Shown here: positions 48,303 to 59,149 of the stretch, piece by piece | Position numbering within the stretch: position 1 is the stretch's first letter | Layout of the letters: each line of letters starts with the position of its first letter | Source: Metallyticus violacea | Taxonomy: Eukaryota; Arthropoda; Insecta; Mantodea; Metallyticidae | DNA: 64,000 nt | NCBI GenBank assembly: GCA_030762175.1 | Contig: CM060841.1 | Location: forward strand, 5,963,501-6,027,500 | Reading direction: 5' to 3' | Translations under genes and position numbers: made by a program | The notes under the pieces: model-generated | Databases searched by the model: none | Seen by the model: the letters and a program-made list of their open reading frames with translations, nothing else | Told to the model about the DNA's origin: nothing

Positions 48303-49200
48303 CTATTTCTTTCTTTCAGTATATTTTACTTTAAGTGTAAAAACGTCTTGATGTTACTTAGTTTTAGTAGAATCCACATTTTCTTTCCTTATCTTTTTTG
48401 ACACACCGGTAGTTACGGTAATTGATTCAGTAATATTATGCGACAGTCTTTTTTTTTTTTTTTTCTATATTAAATACTGCGTAATATCATACAAAATGTT
48501 GAGCCTGGCCACGCAGAGGACAGCGTATTGTATCGCTACGTTTTCATGATAATTTCTTTAGATGTCGAGGCAGGGCATTGAAACAATATAAAATATGTTT
48601 AAACTGCATTAAATGAGCTCCTTAATATCACTATCAAAAATTCGCCTTCACATAATTTACACGATTACCTTACCCGAAATGCGTACAAACTCTTGTAACG
48701 GGTAGCTACTGCACAGATTGTTGAGTGCAGGGACAAAATCTTAACGTTTTTTTGTTCTGGGTAATGTTAAGGACCATCATCTGGTGCTCTGTTTCTTGTC
48801 GTTCAGACGACAGTAGAAACAATATACTCTCAGAACCCAAGAGAGCAGTTCAACTGATTGATATCCTAAACATTATGACAGCTGAGGTAACCCAACAGGA
48901 GAAACGATCACATCTGCCGGAGGTGTAATGTCAGAAAAAGTATTTTATATTTTTTTTCATTGTAAATCGGTAGTTCCGGAATTATTTAAAAAAAACCAAA
49001 AACACACAGAAGGGCAATAACTAAAACAATTACATATTACACCTCTGCCATCCTAGGGCAGGTCTAGGCACTATAGTCACTTCTGATGTTTTCCTTTGTT
49101 GTTCTTCTGCTTTAATGTGGTAATCCGGCCTTCATAGTAAATGATCATAATATTCATTCCTTTATTCTTTGACTTTATGTTAAAGTTAATTATATTAAAT
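48300..49200. other. Unassigned sequence
   Basis: Poly(T) at 48450-48464. A 67-codon frame at 48725-48928 has no recognised domain. Confidence 0.45.
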
Positions 49201-49204
49201 TATT

Positions 49205-49500
49205 TACTGATGTCTTTCTATGTTCTGTATCTTGCAACCCTCTTAAAAATCGTAATTCTGAGATCTTAAATTTCTGTTCCTAATTTTTGGTTAAGGTCCA
49301 AGAGAAATGGTGCACTGCTAGAACTTGATAAAGATAATTCTGTGTTAATTTTGTTTAATGGAGTTCTTTTTTATCGTTGCAAATAACTCAGCCCTCTATG
49401 AATGCAATGCTTTAAACTCAGAACGCTGAAACTGTAACTGTGTCCAGTTTTATCTGCAGTGGTTCCTAAGAATTCTACATCTTCAGCGTTTTAGGTAAAA
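49205..49500 (-). pseudogene. LINE reverse-transcriptase 3' remnant
   Basis: The minus-strand translation gives EDVEFLGTTADKT (about 49490-49450), matching the VEEFKYLGTT block, then WTLTKN and KISELRFLRGLQDTEHRKTS (49300-49215), matching the WTLTK...AAEMRFLRRV block. Stops and one or more frame changes separate them. It is distinct from the 43.5-44.1 kb LINE in sequence. Confidence 0.65.
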
Positions 49501-49683
49501 TGTACTTGCCCCACTTTTAATTTATGAACACTTATTAAATAATTACAAATTATTAGAGACCAACATCTAAAATGGAATAAGCACATTGACTATACAGAAT
49601 GTTTCGAAAATATTTTTATAAACTTTGATGGCGGGTTCCTCACATTAAAACAAAAAGTCTATATAAACGTATATCCACAATAT

Positions 49684-49986
49684 TCGGTCCTGGTGGTGTA
49701 GTGGTAAACATACTTACCTCCTAAACCCAAGATCGTGGGTTTGATCCTGGTCATGACCGATGAATTTTTTGGGAGTGAAAATCCTAAGTATGGCTTCCTT
49801 CGGAAGGGAAGTAAGGCCGTGGATCCCGTGTCGTACATTTACGGCACGATAAAGAACCTTAAGCCTGAAAGAAGAGACCTCTCAGCAAAATTTGTCAGTC
49901 GTTTCACGCCCTGAATTGAATGGGACGGTGATGATCTGAGATGTTGAAGAACGTCCGTAAATAAATTAAATTAACAAAAAAAAAAA
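49684..49986 (+). repeat. SINE-A copy
   Basis: Complete plus-strand copy from TCGGTCCTGGTGGTGTAGTG to a poly(A) of about 11 nt. The B box is altered to GGGTTTGATCC. The CTTCCTTCGGAAGGGAAGTA segment is intact. Confidence 0.92.
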
Positions 49987-52328
49987 TGTAATCGTTCGAA
50001 ATTATCAACCTATCGATATTATTCGGGTAATATCTAATAAGAAATGTATTAACAAAGTTTAATCTTAATCCATGATTATCTTTACTTTTACAAAAGACTG
50101 TACTTTCAAACAGAAATTACTAACATTTTTTCACAAGAATCGCGAGCACTTTAACCCATTGACATAACACCAGACACATCGAGTGTCATTTATTGAATAA
50201 ACCCAAATGTTTTACATCTACAGGAATAAAACATAGCATAAATTTTTGGACCCAAGTTCTATAATAAAGAACCCAGAAAATTAAATTGATTAAACTTTAT
50301 TGACATGTTACATAATTGTTTAGCTTCATGAAAGTATTTGTATAAATATAAAATGTAGTGTATTCTTGGTTGACGACTTTGGTGCTTTATATTATAATAA
50401 GTGATTAATGCCAATATAATACGCTTTCATTCTATCATTGTTAATAATTATTTTTTAATTTATCTGTACCATATACTTTAAGTTAAGTTCACCGACACTG
50501 GAGTTCTAGCTCATCCAAGTGGTTTTATTCATTTTGTGTTATCTATTGATATTGTATGAATAATTTAATTGAACAGTAACATTTTCAGTTAATGTCTTCA
50601 TTATTTAGTAAACACAATTGTCTGCATAAATATGAATCTCAATAGATTTAACACCATTTTATGTAAATGTGCAGATTTATTGGAATGAATTAGCTATAGA
50701 GTGTATTATTTGTAATTTTAAATTATAATTAAATAAATAATGACAAAGGGTGGCTCTTTATATAGGGTAGGCTGAGACATGGGTTGTCGAAATTAATAAA
50801 AACTCTAATTTATAATAAATGGCTCTGAAATGCTATCATAATTTTTTTTCAAAATTATAGCAATAATGTAAGTGTTAATTAAATTAAATTACATGCAATA
50901 TTAAAAAAAATTAAGCTGTACATAATTTCAATTCTCCGATCCTTTGTTTTTGTATGTATCACTTTAGAGATGAATTCTTGACGTTTCGCTGAACTTTTTA
51001 CGGTCACATTTTGTATTGTTCTAGTAAAATGCCGCGCCGTTCCGCTGCACTTTGCAATTACGTAAAAACATAGGAATAACAGTTTTAAATGAAAAGCTGC
51101 CAACCTAACCGTACAGTCGTGGTCCGGCATAAACTAAAATGTGATTAAAAAGTATAAAACTGATTTTTAAAAATTAATAAGTTATAGATTTCGGTATATA
51201 CTGTCAAAATAAAATAGCTATACCGTTACCGCAATATGTCAAAAATGGCGAAACACTATTTTTTAAATTCATATCGTATCTGTATCTCGTTCTTCTATTG
51301 AGTTTAAGGTTGTACAAAATCCCAGAAGGATAGAGCTCGATCCAAAGCATTAATGAAAACTCCATAAAACATCCCCGACAAGTGGTTTGAAAAATGACAA
51401 TTTCTACGCATGCGCAAAGAAGGGAATATTTAAATTGGTTAATAAATATTAAACACTTACTAGTCAACACACTAATTTAATCCTTGTAGCCTTAATTGAT
51501 ATGTAACCCCTAAATAAATACATAACAAAGAAAAAAATAATATATGGAGAGTTCCTTAATTCTTTTCATGAATATAGTTTGTCAGAAGATTAATGGAGCG
51601 TACCAAACTTTGCATGCAAAGTGTGCTAAGTCCAGTAGAGGAGAGTTAGACTTGTTGGAAGCAAACTGTCAAGATACCACCTTAGTTGTGTTTTAATGGT
51701 GTTTAAATGCCCGTTTTTGGCGATCCCTAGAACGGCAGGTCAAGGGTAACCACACACTATGATGACAGGATAGTAGGGTTATAACCAAAAACACAATCGA
51801 AAGGTGTCTATTCCTTCAACACAAAGAGAATATCAGAAAAGCAGCAGTGTAACAACATCAAGAATGACCTGTTCCCTTCGGCTATGCGACTAATGACATA
51901 GCACTTGGAAAAAACTCTTCCAGTTTCACAGAATTTTGCTGCAAATAGAAAAGAATGGAAAGGTAAAACACTGTTCTTTTATGCGTTGAGTAACGTTACC
52001 AGCCGGAAACTTAGCAAGGCATCGTCTGTTATATGAAATTACATCACTATAGAAGAGTTGAGAAAACTGACGGTGAACGAGCAACTGCCCAGTTAGGGGG
52101 AGGAAAAAAAAAAACACATTATAGTGCACATTGAAGTCTTAAGAGTGTAACTTTGTAAAATTAAGTCGACAATTTTAAAATTGCATTACATGTCCATACC
52201 CTCGTGAGTTTCTGAATATAGGCGCACAATTTGCTATTTTACTTTCAGAAAAGTATTTCTATTAACAATAAGGCGGTTATACTGTTTCCTCTGGAAAGAC
52301 AGTCAAACAGCAACCATCGCATCGAAAG
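49987..52328. other. Mostly A+T-rich, no gene
   Basis: A 16-bp perfect palindrome ACTTTGCATGCAAAGT lies at 51607-51622. GGTGTTTAAATGCCCGTTTT near 51700 may be a scrap of a SINE-B tail. Frames at 50879-51130, 51204-51470 and 51926-52129 have no recognised domains. Confidence 0.4.
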
Positions 52329-52475
52329 TACAAGGATAGGTCCATATGTTTCCGACCTAACCATTTTCTAGTTATGATAGAGACAAAAGCTATACTTTGC
52401 TTTTTAATGTTGTTACCCTTTATTGCAATACACTTTTCATATCTATGAATTAACATTTCAATCCCCCTCCAAAAA
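52329..52475 (-). mobile_element. Mariner (M2) terminal fragment
   Basis: Terminal repeat TACAAGGATAGGTCCATATG plus the adjoining non-coding end with TTATTGCAATACACTTTTCA and a C-rich run, as in the copies at 18736 and 56651. It stops just before the M1 element. Confidence 0.72.
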
Positions 52476-52492
52476 AACATTTAACACACATA

Positions 52493-53385
52493 TATAAGAG
52501 AGTGCCAAAACTGTATACACACTTCAAGCAAAGAAAAAACTGTGTTAACATAACAAAACTGAATTTACAGAAACAGAAAATGATGAGCACTAATCATCTT
52601 ACACTTTTACAGTTACAACATTCGCTCAAAATGCCCACCATCGGCGTCGATACACTCCTGAGTACGTTGAACTTCTGATTGAGCAACGTTTGCGAAAGTG
52701 TCCTCAGCGATTGCAGCACATGCCGTTTCAATTTCTTCCCGAAGAGCTGCCAGTGTAGCTGGTTTTGCCGCCACGGTTGGTCGTTGAGGCACGGACTCAT
52801 GAGCGGAAGGTCTGGGGTTCGAATCCCGCCAGGGCCGTCCTCCGTGAGGTTATTTCCAGGTTTTCTTCAGTCCTCATAAATGGCAAATGCCGGAAAGGTA
52901 CCTTAAACTTAGGCCTGGAACGTTTCCTTCCCAAAATAAAGATATCCTTTCCCAATTTATCATTTCATCTCATATAATCATCAGTGTCCACCACCTGTGG
53001 TGCCTCAACAGTAAAAACGGGCGTTAAACACTAGTCAAAAAAAGTAGTTGGTTTTCTACGGTATGCAAAATCTTCAGAGTTCCCCATAGGTAGAAGTACA
53101 ACGGAGTTAGATCCGGAGAACACGGTGGAAACTCAATCGGACCTCTTCGTCCTATCCAGTGCCTTGGAAGATTGTCATCCAGATACACGCGTACATCTCG
53201 GTGGTAATGTGGTGGTGCACCATCCTGTTGCAAGTAAAATTCCTTATTTGCATAGAGTGTATAAATGGCGGGTAAGACGGATGTGCGTATCATGTTCAGG
53301 TACACTGGGCCAGTTGATAATCTTAGCTTCATTTGTTCATTGTTAATTTACCTGTCACGTAGCAACGCTATTAACAATACTCGTT
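52493..53385 (-). mobile_element. Tc1/mariner element (M1) interrupted by a SINE-B
   Basis: The left terminal repeat AGAGTGCCAAAACTGTATAC is present and the right end is truncated near 53385. The transposase is on the minus strand. 53332-53056 carries FYLQQDGAPPHYHRDVRVYL and PPCSPDLTPLYFYLWGTLK. Between the second catalytic Asp (QQD) and the position of the third (Y in this copy, D in relatives) there are 41 residues. A SINE-B sits at 52767-53043 within the C-terminal coding part. Confidence 0.85.
52767..53043 (+). repeat. SINE-B inserted in a transposase
   Basis: Head GCCGCCACGGTTGGTCGTTG, B box GGGTTCGAATCCC, tail GTAAAAACGGGCGTTAAACA and A-rich end. The target duplication is GTAGCTGGTTTT (52755-52766) against GTAGTTGGTTTT (53044-53055), one mismatch. 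Its insertion post-dates the M1 element. Confidence 0.93.
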
Positions 53386-54339
53386 CATCACTTACTGCAA
53401 CTTGAAACCGATACATTTGATGTGCTCACTAGTCGATCATCAATAGTGTCACAAAGGCCGTCTATTTCGCAAATTTATTTTCTTCTAATGCTCAATGCAC
53501 TTTTTGTTGCGAGTGTGGAATACTTTTAGGCACATTTATAATTATTTTTCTCTCACCATTTCTTTAAAATCTTAGCTCCTTTGCGCTTAGTATCTATTGG
53601 AATTCAACTTTCAACTGTTTGTATTCTGATACGAATGTATGATAACTTTTAGTAGATTTTGGGCTTTTATGAGTATAAAATAATACGTAATTACAGTTTG
53701 TTTCCCATTTTTACATGTAGACTTTGCACTACTTTTGTAAGTAAACGTAAACTCTAACTGTATTTATTAAATGCAGCACAAAACATACATTTGAAAACTA
53801 TTGTGAACAGAAATATGTGCTCAAAGCATTTATGACCATTTTTGTTCCATTTTCTTCAGGAAAAAAATAGAAATGTTAATAAAAGTAATAGATATTTAAG
53901 AAAAATCAAGAAATTTTTTTAATTCTTTGTGATGTGAATTATACTAGAGTCAAAAGAAATAGACTTTCTTAGGAAACACTAACGCTGTAAAGAACGCCGT
54001 CTATACATGTTTATCATTCCGCGATTTGACCAAAACTCTGATGTGAAAACAACCAAATACTCCAAAATTCCTTAAATTAATACGTTTTGAACTTGAGAAA
54101 TAGATTACTGCTGTTACAGTTTACAAATCATTTAGGAGAAATAGCAAATTCAAAATTATAACCGGGTGGAAACAGTTTTAATTATTTGGAAGGATGCAAC
54201 ACAAAAGTAATAACATCGAAAGTTTTTTAGTTTATAAAGGTCATCACTATGTCCATATAACGCTCCACGTTCAAAAACCTAACATTGAATGAGATTTATA
54301 GTGTGACCTCAAGCTTTCGTCGATACCTTGTGAACTGCG
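53386..54339. other. A+T-rich sequence, no feature seen
   Basis: No gene or repeat could be supported. Confidence 0.5.
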
Positions 54340-54550
54340 GTATTATTGCAGAGCAGGTCATGGAGTATAACCGCGAGGACGTGAGAAGGGCAGAGTTTCC
54401 CTCGCATGGGGAACACGGGGGATGCGGTCACCATAGTAACCGGCCCGCTTCTTCGGCAGTCCTGAACACTATAATTGGCTCAATCTCCCTTCGGCTCGGT
54501 GCGGCACGGTGTGATTGTGACATTAGGCAACGACATAGTACAGTTTCTAA
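54340..54550. promoter_or_regulatory. G+C-rich island with RFX X-box
   Basis: GTCACCATAGTAAC at 54427-54440 fits the X-box consensus. ATTGG (inverted CCAAT) lies near 54475, followed by G+C-rich sequence with CGGCTCGGTGCGGCACGG. No TATA motif is evident. The overlapping 90-codon plus frame has no recognised domain. This is a promoter or enhancer candidate only. Confidence 0.4.
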
Positions 54551-55085
54551 CCGCTAATTCTTGCCACATTAACAATTGCATTGGCTACACACAAAAGAGC
54601 ATTATGTTGCTAATGTTTCATTTCTTTTTCTTAATTAGATACGATCAGGCAAGACCGGCTAATATTTGAGGAAAACATTGATTATCAGCTGTCAACTTTC
54701 ATACTCGATTTAGTGTAGAAAATAGATTTCTGAGCATTATATACGTATGCATAGATAATATACTTAAAGTATGGCAAAATTTAGCGCCTGGGGGTTTCAA
54801 AATCAACAATATAAACTAAGCACCACTATATCTGCTGCGATTAGGCAATCTTTGGAACGCAACAAGAAAGTTTGCAACTAGCCACTCATAAGTAAAATGA
54901 AATAACAACAATATATAATTAAATTTTTCGACATTAAAAGCTACACTCTTAAAACTGTATTAACAAACGATTTTAATTATTATTTGACGATCATACTCAC
55001 TGGAGGAAATGAATAAATAAACTTTCATAAAAACTGAAGAATAATAGAATCTGTTATCCGTTAGGTACTGTCAAAAACCAGTTAA
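54551..55085. other. A+T-rich sequence, no feature seen
   Basis: Nothing could be supported. Confidence 0.5.
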
Positions 55086-55410
55086 TGTTTTATCTGAGAA
55101 AGTCCAGTAGGTTACCCGGGGGTTAAACTAAAGCGAAAATGTAAAAATCGCTCTAGATGCCGCAATTTTTGTTTCTTTTCAACGAAACTCGATATGTGCT
55201 ATTTAAATAAAACTATTAAAATAGTTTGTGAAAATTAGCGAAATCAGACTATTATTAATGAGGAGGTTTATCTGAAGTCCAAAATTAAAAAAAAAATTCA
55301 CGTAAACTTGATACTTATACCATTTAAATAAAGTTTAAAAATAGTTTCTAAAATCAGAGAAATCGGGTCATTAGTAATAGGGATATACTGAAAACAGAAT
55401 TTTTGTAATT
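55086..55410 (+). repeat. R1 repeat array, second locus
   Basis: TAAAAATCGCTCTAGATGCC at 55140 is followed by CAACGAAACTCGATATGTGC and TTTAAATAAA. A second diverged unit begins near 55280 and has TAAACTTGATACTTATACC, then TTTAAATAAAG. Period about 140 bp. Confidence 0.6.
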
Positions 55411-55904
55411 GTGAGGGTGTCCATTAAAGTGGCCCGAGGGATTAATATTGCTATTATTAACAATTGGGTGTTCCCGCCGAGCAATAACCTCGTTTGTGTC
55501 ATGTGAAACAGTATGGGGGAAATGTGTGCGCATGCGCATAGACGAATAATTGGACTTAACCTTACATACAACAGTCTAGTGGAAAAAGCCGAACTCCAGG
55601 GAATGCAGGACCGATATGGAGCAATGTACAAATCTTAAGCGGTGGTGTATATAACCTATGATCGCTTGTAGTGTAAGGTGTAAAATAAATGCAGATGGAG
55701 AGAACATAACGGTTTCTGAACACAGAAAAACAAGTAAATAAAATAATTATGACACGGTAAAAGCATGAACCTTTAAGTCTGAAAATTGTGTTTTTTTATG
55801 AAATGCATATGAATATCTAAAGTTAGGGTTACTTGCTTTTCACTACATTCTCTCCTATACTCTGCAATAACCTTCACAAATTCAAATTGCGGAAGAATCG
55901 CTCC
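55411..55904. other. Unassigned sequence
   Basis: GCAATAACCTTCACAAATTC near 55863 matches the motif downstream of R1 at 46.8 and 62.0 kb. Otherwise nothing was recognised. Confidence 0.4.
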
Positions 55905-56272
55905 GGCATAACGGACCCCCTCTCCCCCCCGGTTTCTTCTGGTCACTCACACGAATGCTGAGATACATCTTTCCTTTTCACGAATTTTCTATTCTTTAAT
56001 TTTACATCATTTCATTCCGTTTATTTTCTTACAAGGTCGAAAGTGCTAGGCGAGGTAGACCGTGCTGTGTGCACTGTGGCATGGCAGTGTTTCACTGTCG
56101 CCACCCCGATGGAGACGGGGTGTTATATATTGAAACATTGTTAGGATCCATACATCAAGCTCCTGGATCCTGCCCACCCGGTGTCTCCCTCACGTCATCC
56201 TTTCCCCCTAGGCCTAAATGGCCAGCTGTTGAGTACGGCTGAAGTACCGAAACTTCCTCCTCTGTCCCTACC
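55905..56272 (+). repeat. SINE-D copy, head missing
   Basis: The core CAAGGTCGAAAGTGCTAGGC and the tail TGGCCAGCTGTTGAGTACGG align with the minus-strand copy at 14684-15146. No tRNA-like head is recognisable upstream. Confidence 0.55.
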
Positions 56273-56650
56273 AATTCAGTCAAATGGGTTATGACAATCC
56301 ACGGTTTTTCAAAGGACAATATCTGGTAATATGTGAACATAACGTAACAACAGTTTAATGAAAATTCAGTTAAGGATGCATGTTAAAAATAATACAAGTG
56401 TTGTGATAATGCTGTTTGTTAATTCACTGGTACTGTATCTAATGTAAACTTATATGCAGGCAGTCAAAATAGAGTATCTCTAAATCATATTTCAGAAAAA
56501 TATGGCAAAGGAATCTGAACTTGAATAATAATTTATAAACATTTTATTTCATCCATTTCTTTATCTCTGTATACACTCTGGATAGTTCTACGGCTGAGTG
56601 AAGAAAGGATAACATTCCAGCTTTCTTAGTTTATATACACGAAATATATA
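56273..56650. other. A+T-rich sequence, no feature seen
   Basis: Nothing could be supported. Confidence 0.5.
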
Positions 56651-57884
56651 CATGAGGATAGGTCAATAAGTTTCCGGCCTAACCATTTTTAGGTATGATA
56701 AAAACAAAAACTATATTTCACTTTTCAATATAGTTACCCTTTATTGCAATACACTTCTCACATCTCTGAATTAACATTTCGATCCCCCCCCCCAAAAAAA
56801 ATCGTCAGAAGTCTTGTCTGCAAAATGGGCATAAACAGCATCCATCACTTTTCACACTTAAATTTCCTTTCTCGACGGTCCTTCTTGAGTTTTGAGAAGA
56901 GGAAACAGTCAATGGGAGCTAGATATGGGCTGTAGGGTGGATGATCGAGCTCCTTGAAGCCACATTTCTTCACAGCTTCCTTTGCAACAAGAGCTGTGTA
57001 CACAGACGTGTTTTCGTGAAGAAGGCGCACACCACCACTCAGTTTTCCTCGCCTTTTCTCTTTGATGGAAGCACATGCTCTGTGCATTAGGCCAGCTTAG
57101 TACTCCCCATTTACTGCGGTGTTCCTTTCCTTGAAGTCAATGAAGAGTGCCAAAAGATTGTGGTCATGATCTACTTGGATGGCTGAGTAACCTTGGCCTT
57201 TAGAGGCGGTGCTTCGCCAGGTTTACGCCAACCCATTAATTCTCTTTTGGACAAGCGATTATAGTAGAGAACCATAGTTTTATCTCCTGTAACAATGGTT
57301 TGCAGAACTGCTCTCTCGTTGCCACGGTAGAGATTCAAAAATGCCTGACAACAGATGACTCGTTGCTGCTTTTGGACTGAGGAAAGAAGTGTAGGCACCC
57401 AGCCCTCTTGCACTAACCTTATTCATGTTTAAATGTTCATGAATAATTAGAAGGACTGTTGTTTTAGAAAGGCCCAATCTTGCTGCTATTTCTGTAACTT
57501 TGAGCCGCCGGTCTTCCATATGAACGATATTTTCAGGAGTGAGCACTTCCAAGCACGCTCGTCTTCAATGCTTTCTCAACCCATTCGGAAAAGTTTGGCC
57601 CATTCTTTTACGGTAGAATATGAGGGGAATGCTTCTCCAACCGCTGTTTAATTTCATTTGGAGTAAGTGCTTCTTTTGTGAAGAACTTAATAACAGCGCG
57701 ATACTCCGTTTTGAACATGTCAGAATCCTACACATAGCCTTCTTTAAGCAACTATATCTGAACAACTGAACACAGCGGAGCGGCTGCAATTATTTACTTA
57801 ACAGATAAGGTATGACACCAGATATGCATTTGTGAAGGCGATAATCCTTACCGGCGAGGCCAGAAACTTTTGTACCTACCCTCG
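56651..57884 (-). mobile_element. Near full-length mariner (M2, DD34D), inactive
   Basis: 1.23 kb between TA dinucleotides, with matching ends (left CATGAGGATAGGTCAATAAG; right complement CGAGGGTAGGTACAAAAGTT). Coding on the minus strand: FKTEYRAVIKFFTKEALTP at about 57715, LEDRRLKVTEIAARLGLSKT near 57500, VTGDKTMVLYYN (first catalytic Asp) near 57290, and GGVRLLHENTSVYTALVAKE with SPYLAPIDCFLF near 57030-56900. The second catalytic Asp is Glu here, with 34 residues to the third. Several frameshifts break it. Confidence 0.88.
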
Positions 57885-58935
57885 TATATACAGACAAAAC
57901 TGTCAATTTTATCGAAAACAGTATCATTGAGCAATCGTAGACTTAGTTTAATGCGTTCACTCACAAAATCTCAAGGGGTACAATAGTTTTTTGATAATTA
58001 AACATGGTGAAATGTTTTTCTGTTCAATGCTTTGACAATAGATAAAAGTATTAATTATAATAGTTTTATGTTAAGAAATATCGAATTATAACGAAACGTT
58101 AAAAGTAATTATTTTACTTTCACAATGATGACTTTTTTATTCATTCATGTTATGGCCTGCTCTGTTCGCAGCAGGTTTTTCAGTATTGATTTGTATTCTT
58201 CATTCATGTAGTGGAGGAATTTGAAATATTTCCTAACTTCTTTATGTTGAGTACAAGTTTCCCATTATGCACTGTGACGTTAGATGATCTTGCTTCTTCA
58301 ACCTGAACGTTACATAATCAAACCATCAATGCCTTGAGACAGCCCTTCATCTCCTTAGTATCAGTACAATGTGTTTAAATGTCATAATTTTATTATAAAT
58401 GTCTTGAAATATTCTGGCCATAACTCAGTTTACTTACTGAAATTATGAGAATGAAATGTTATAATATCAGTCACTAAATTATGCAAATAATTTCTCAAAG
58501 TTTACCTTGTTCCGCTATCAGATATTGATAAACATTGCAGGTGCGAGGTAGAGATAGCCAAATTCAAGCAAATGTACGTCTAGTAATGCAACAAAGAACA
58601 TAAATTAACATGTTTAAAATGTTTATATGTATTTTGTATTCGATATGTGCTGTAGTATTTTGTGTATGACTGTACACTAACACCAAGTGTATTTATATGA
58701 CCAAGTGTTCTTCTGTATCGCTCCCTCGTTCTCATCAAATCCCAACATGCTGTAACTGAACGCATACAAATCCTCTTATGCCGCCCACGCCTCTTCTCCC
58801 ACCTTTTTTTCCCCACTCTTCTAATTCCTAGCATCTCATGTACTTCATACGGTCTATATTGCAGAATCCTGGGCTACAGAAATGCCAGAACTACTCCCTT
58901 CCTGTGCAAAAAATAAAAAGAAGAAGAAGATGGTT
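57885..58935. other. A+T-rich sequence, no feature seen
   Basis: An 84-codon Arg-rich minus frame at 58580-58834 has no recognised domain. Confidence 0.45.
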
Positions 58936-59095
58936 GAAATAGAGCGAGGGAGGGGGCGGTTCAAGGGTTGCCAGGCAACGCACACACATGCGTCATTCCT
59001 GTGCTTGGTTTTGCTGCCATTGGAAAGGAATTATCTAACCGGCCAGTTCAGCCCCCTTTTGGGTGGTGAAGAGTATTCAAGGTAAGTACTGTCAT
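58936..59095 (+). promoter_or_regulatory. Candidate TATA-less promoter with first-exon donor
   Basis: Within 160 bp lie a GC box GGGGGCGG (58952-58959), a perfect RFX-like palindrome GTTGCCAGGCAAC (58967-58979), a CRE-like TGCGTCA (58990), an inverted CCAAT (59019-59023) and CAAG|GTAAGT (59078-59087), a strong splice-donor match. This arrangement suits a plus-strand promoter with a short non-coding first exon. No downstream exon is recognisable in the window. The 67-codon frame 58882-59085 is probably incidental. Confidence 0.4.
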
Positions 59096-59149
59096 TTTTT
59101 TTTTGTCTTTATGGTGCTAAATGTATAAATAGAAACATCCGCCAACACT

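Noticed and set aside
48201..48401. 66-codon ORF of Ser-Leu then Tyr-Ile repeats
   Set aside because: It is a translation of the (CT)n(AT)n microsatellite.
51700..51725. Possible SINE-B tail fragment
   Set aside because: Only ~25 bp resemble the SINE-B end, which is too short to separate from chance.
58580..58834. 84-codon Arg-rich ORF
   Set aside because: No recognised domain or LINE-tail motif and no supporting context; likely a chance frame.
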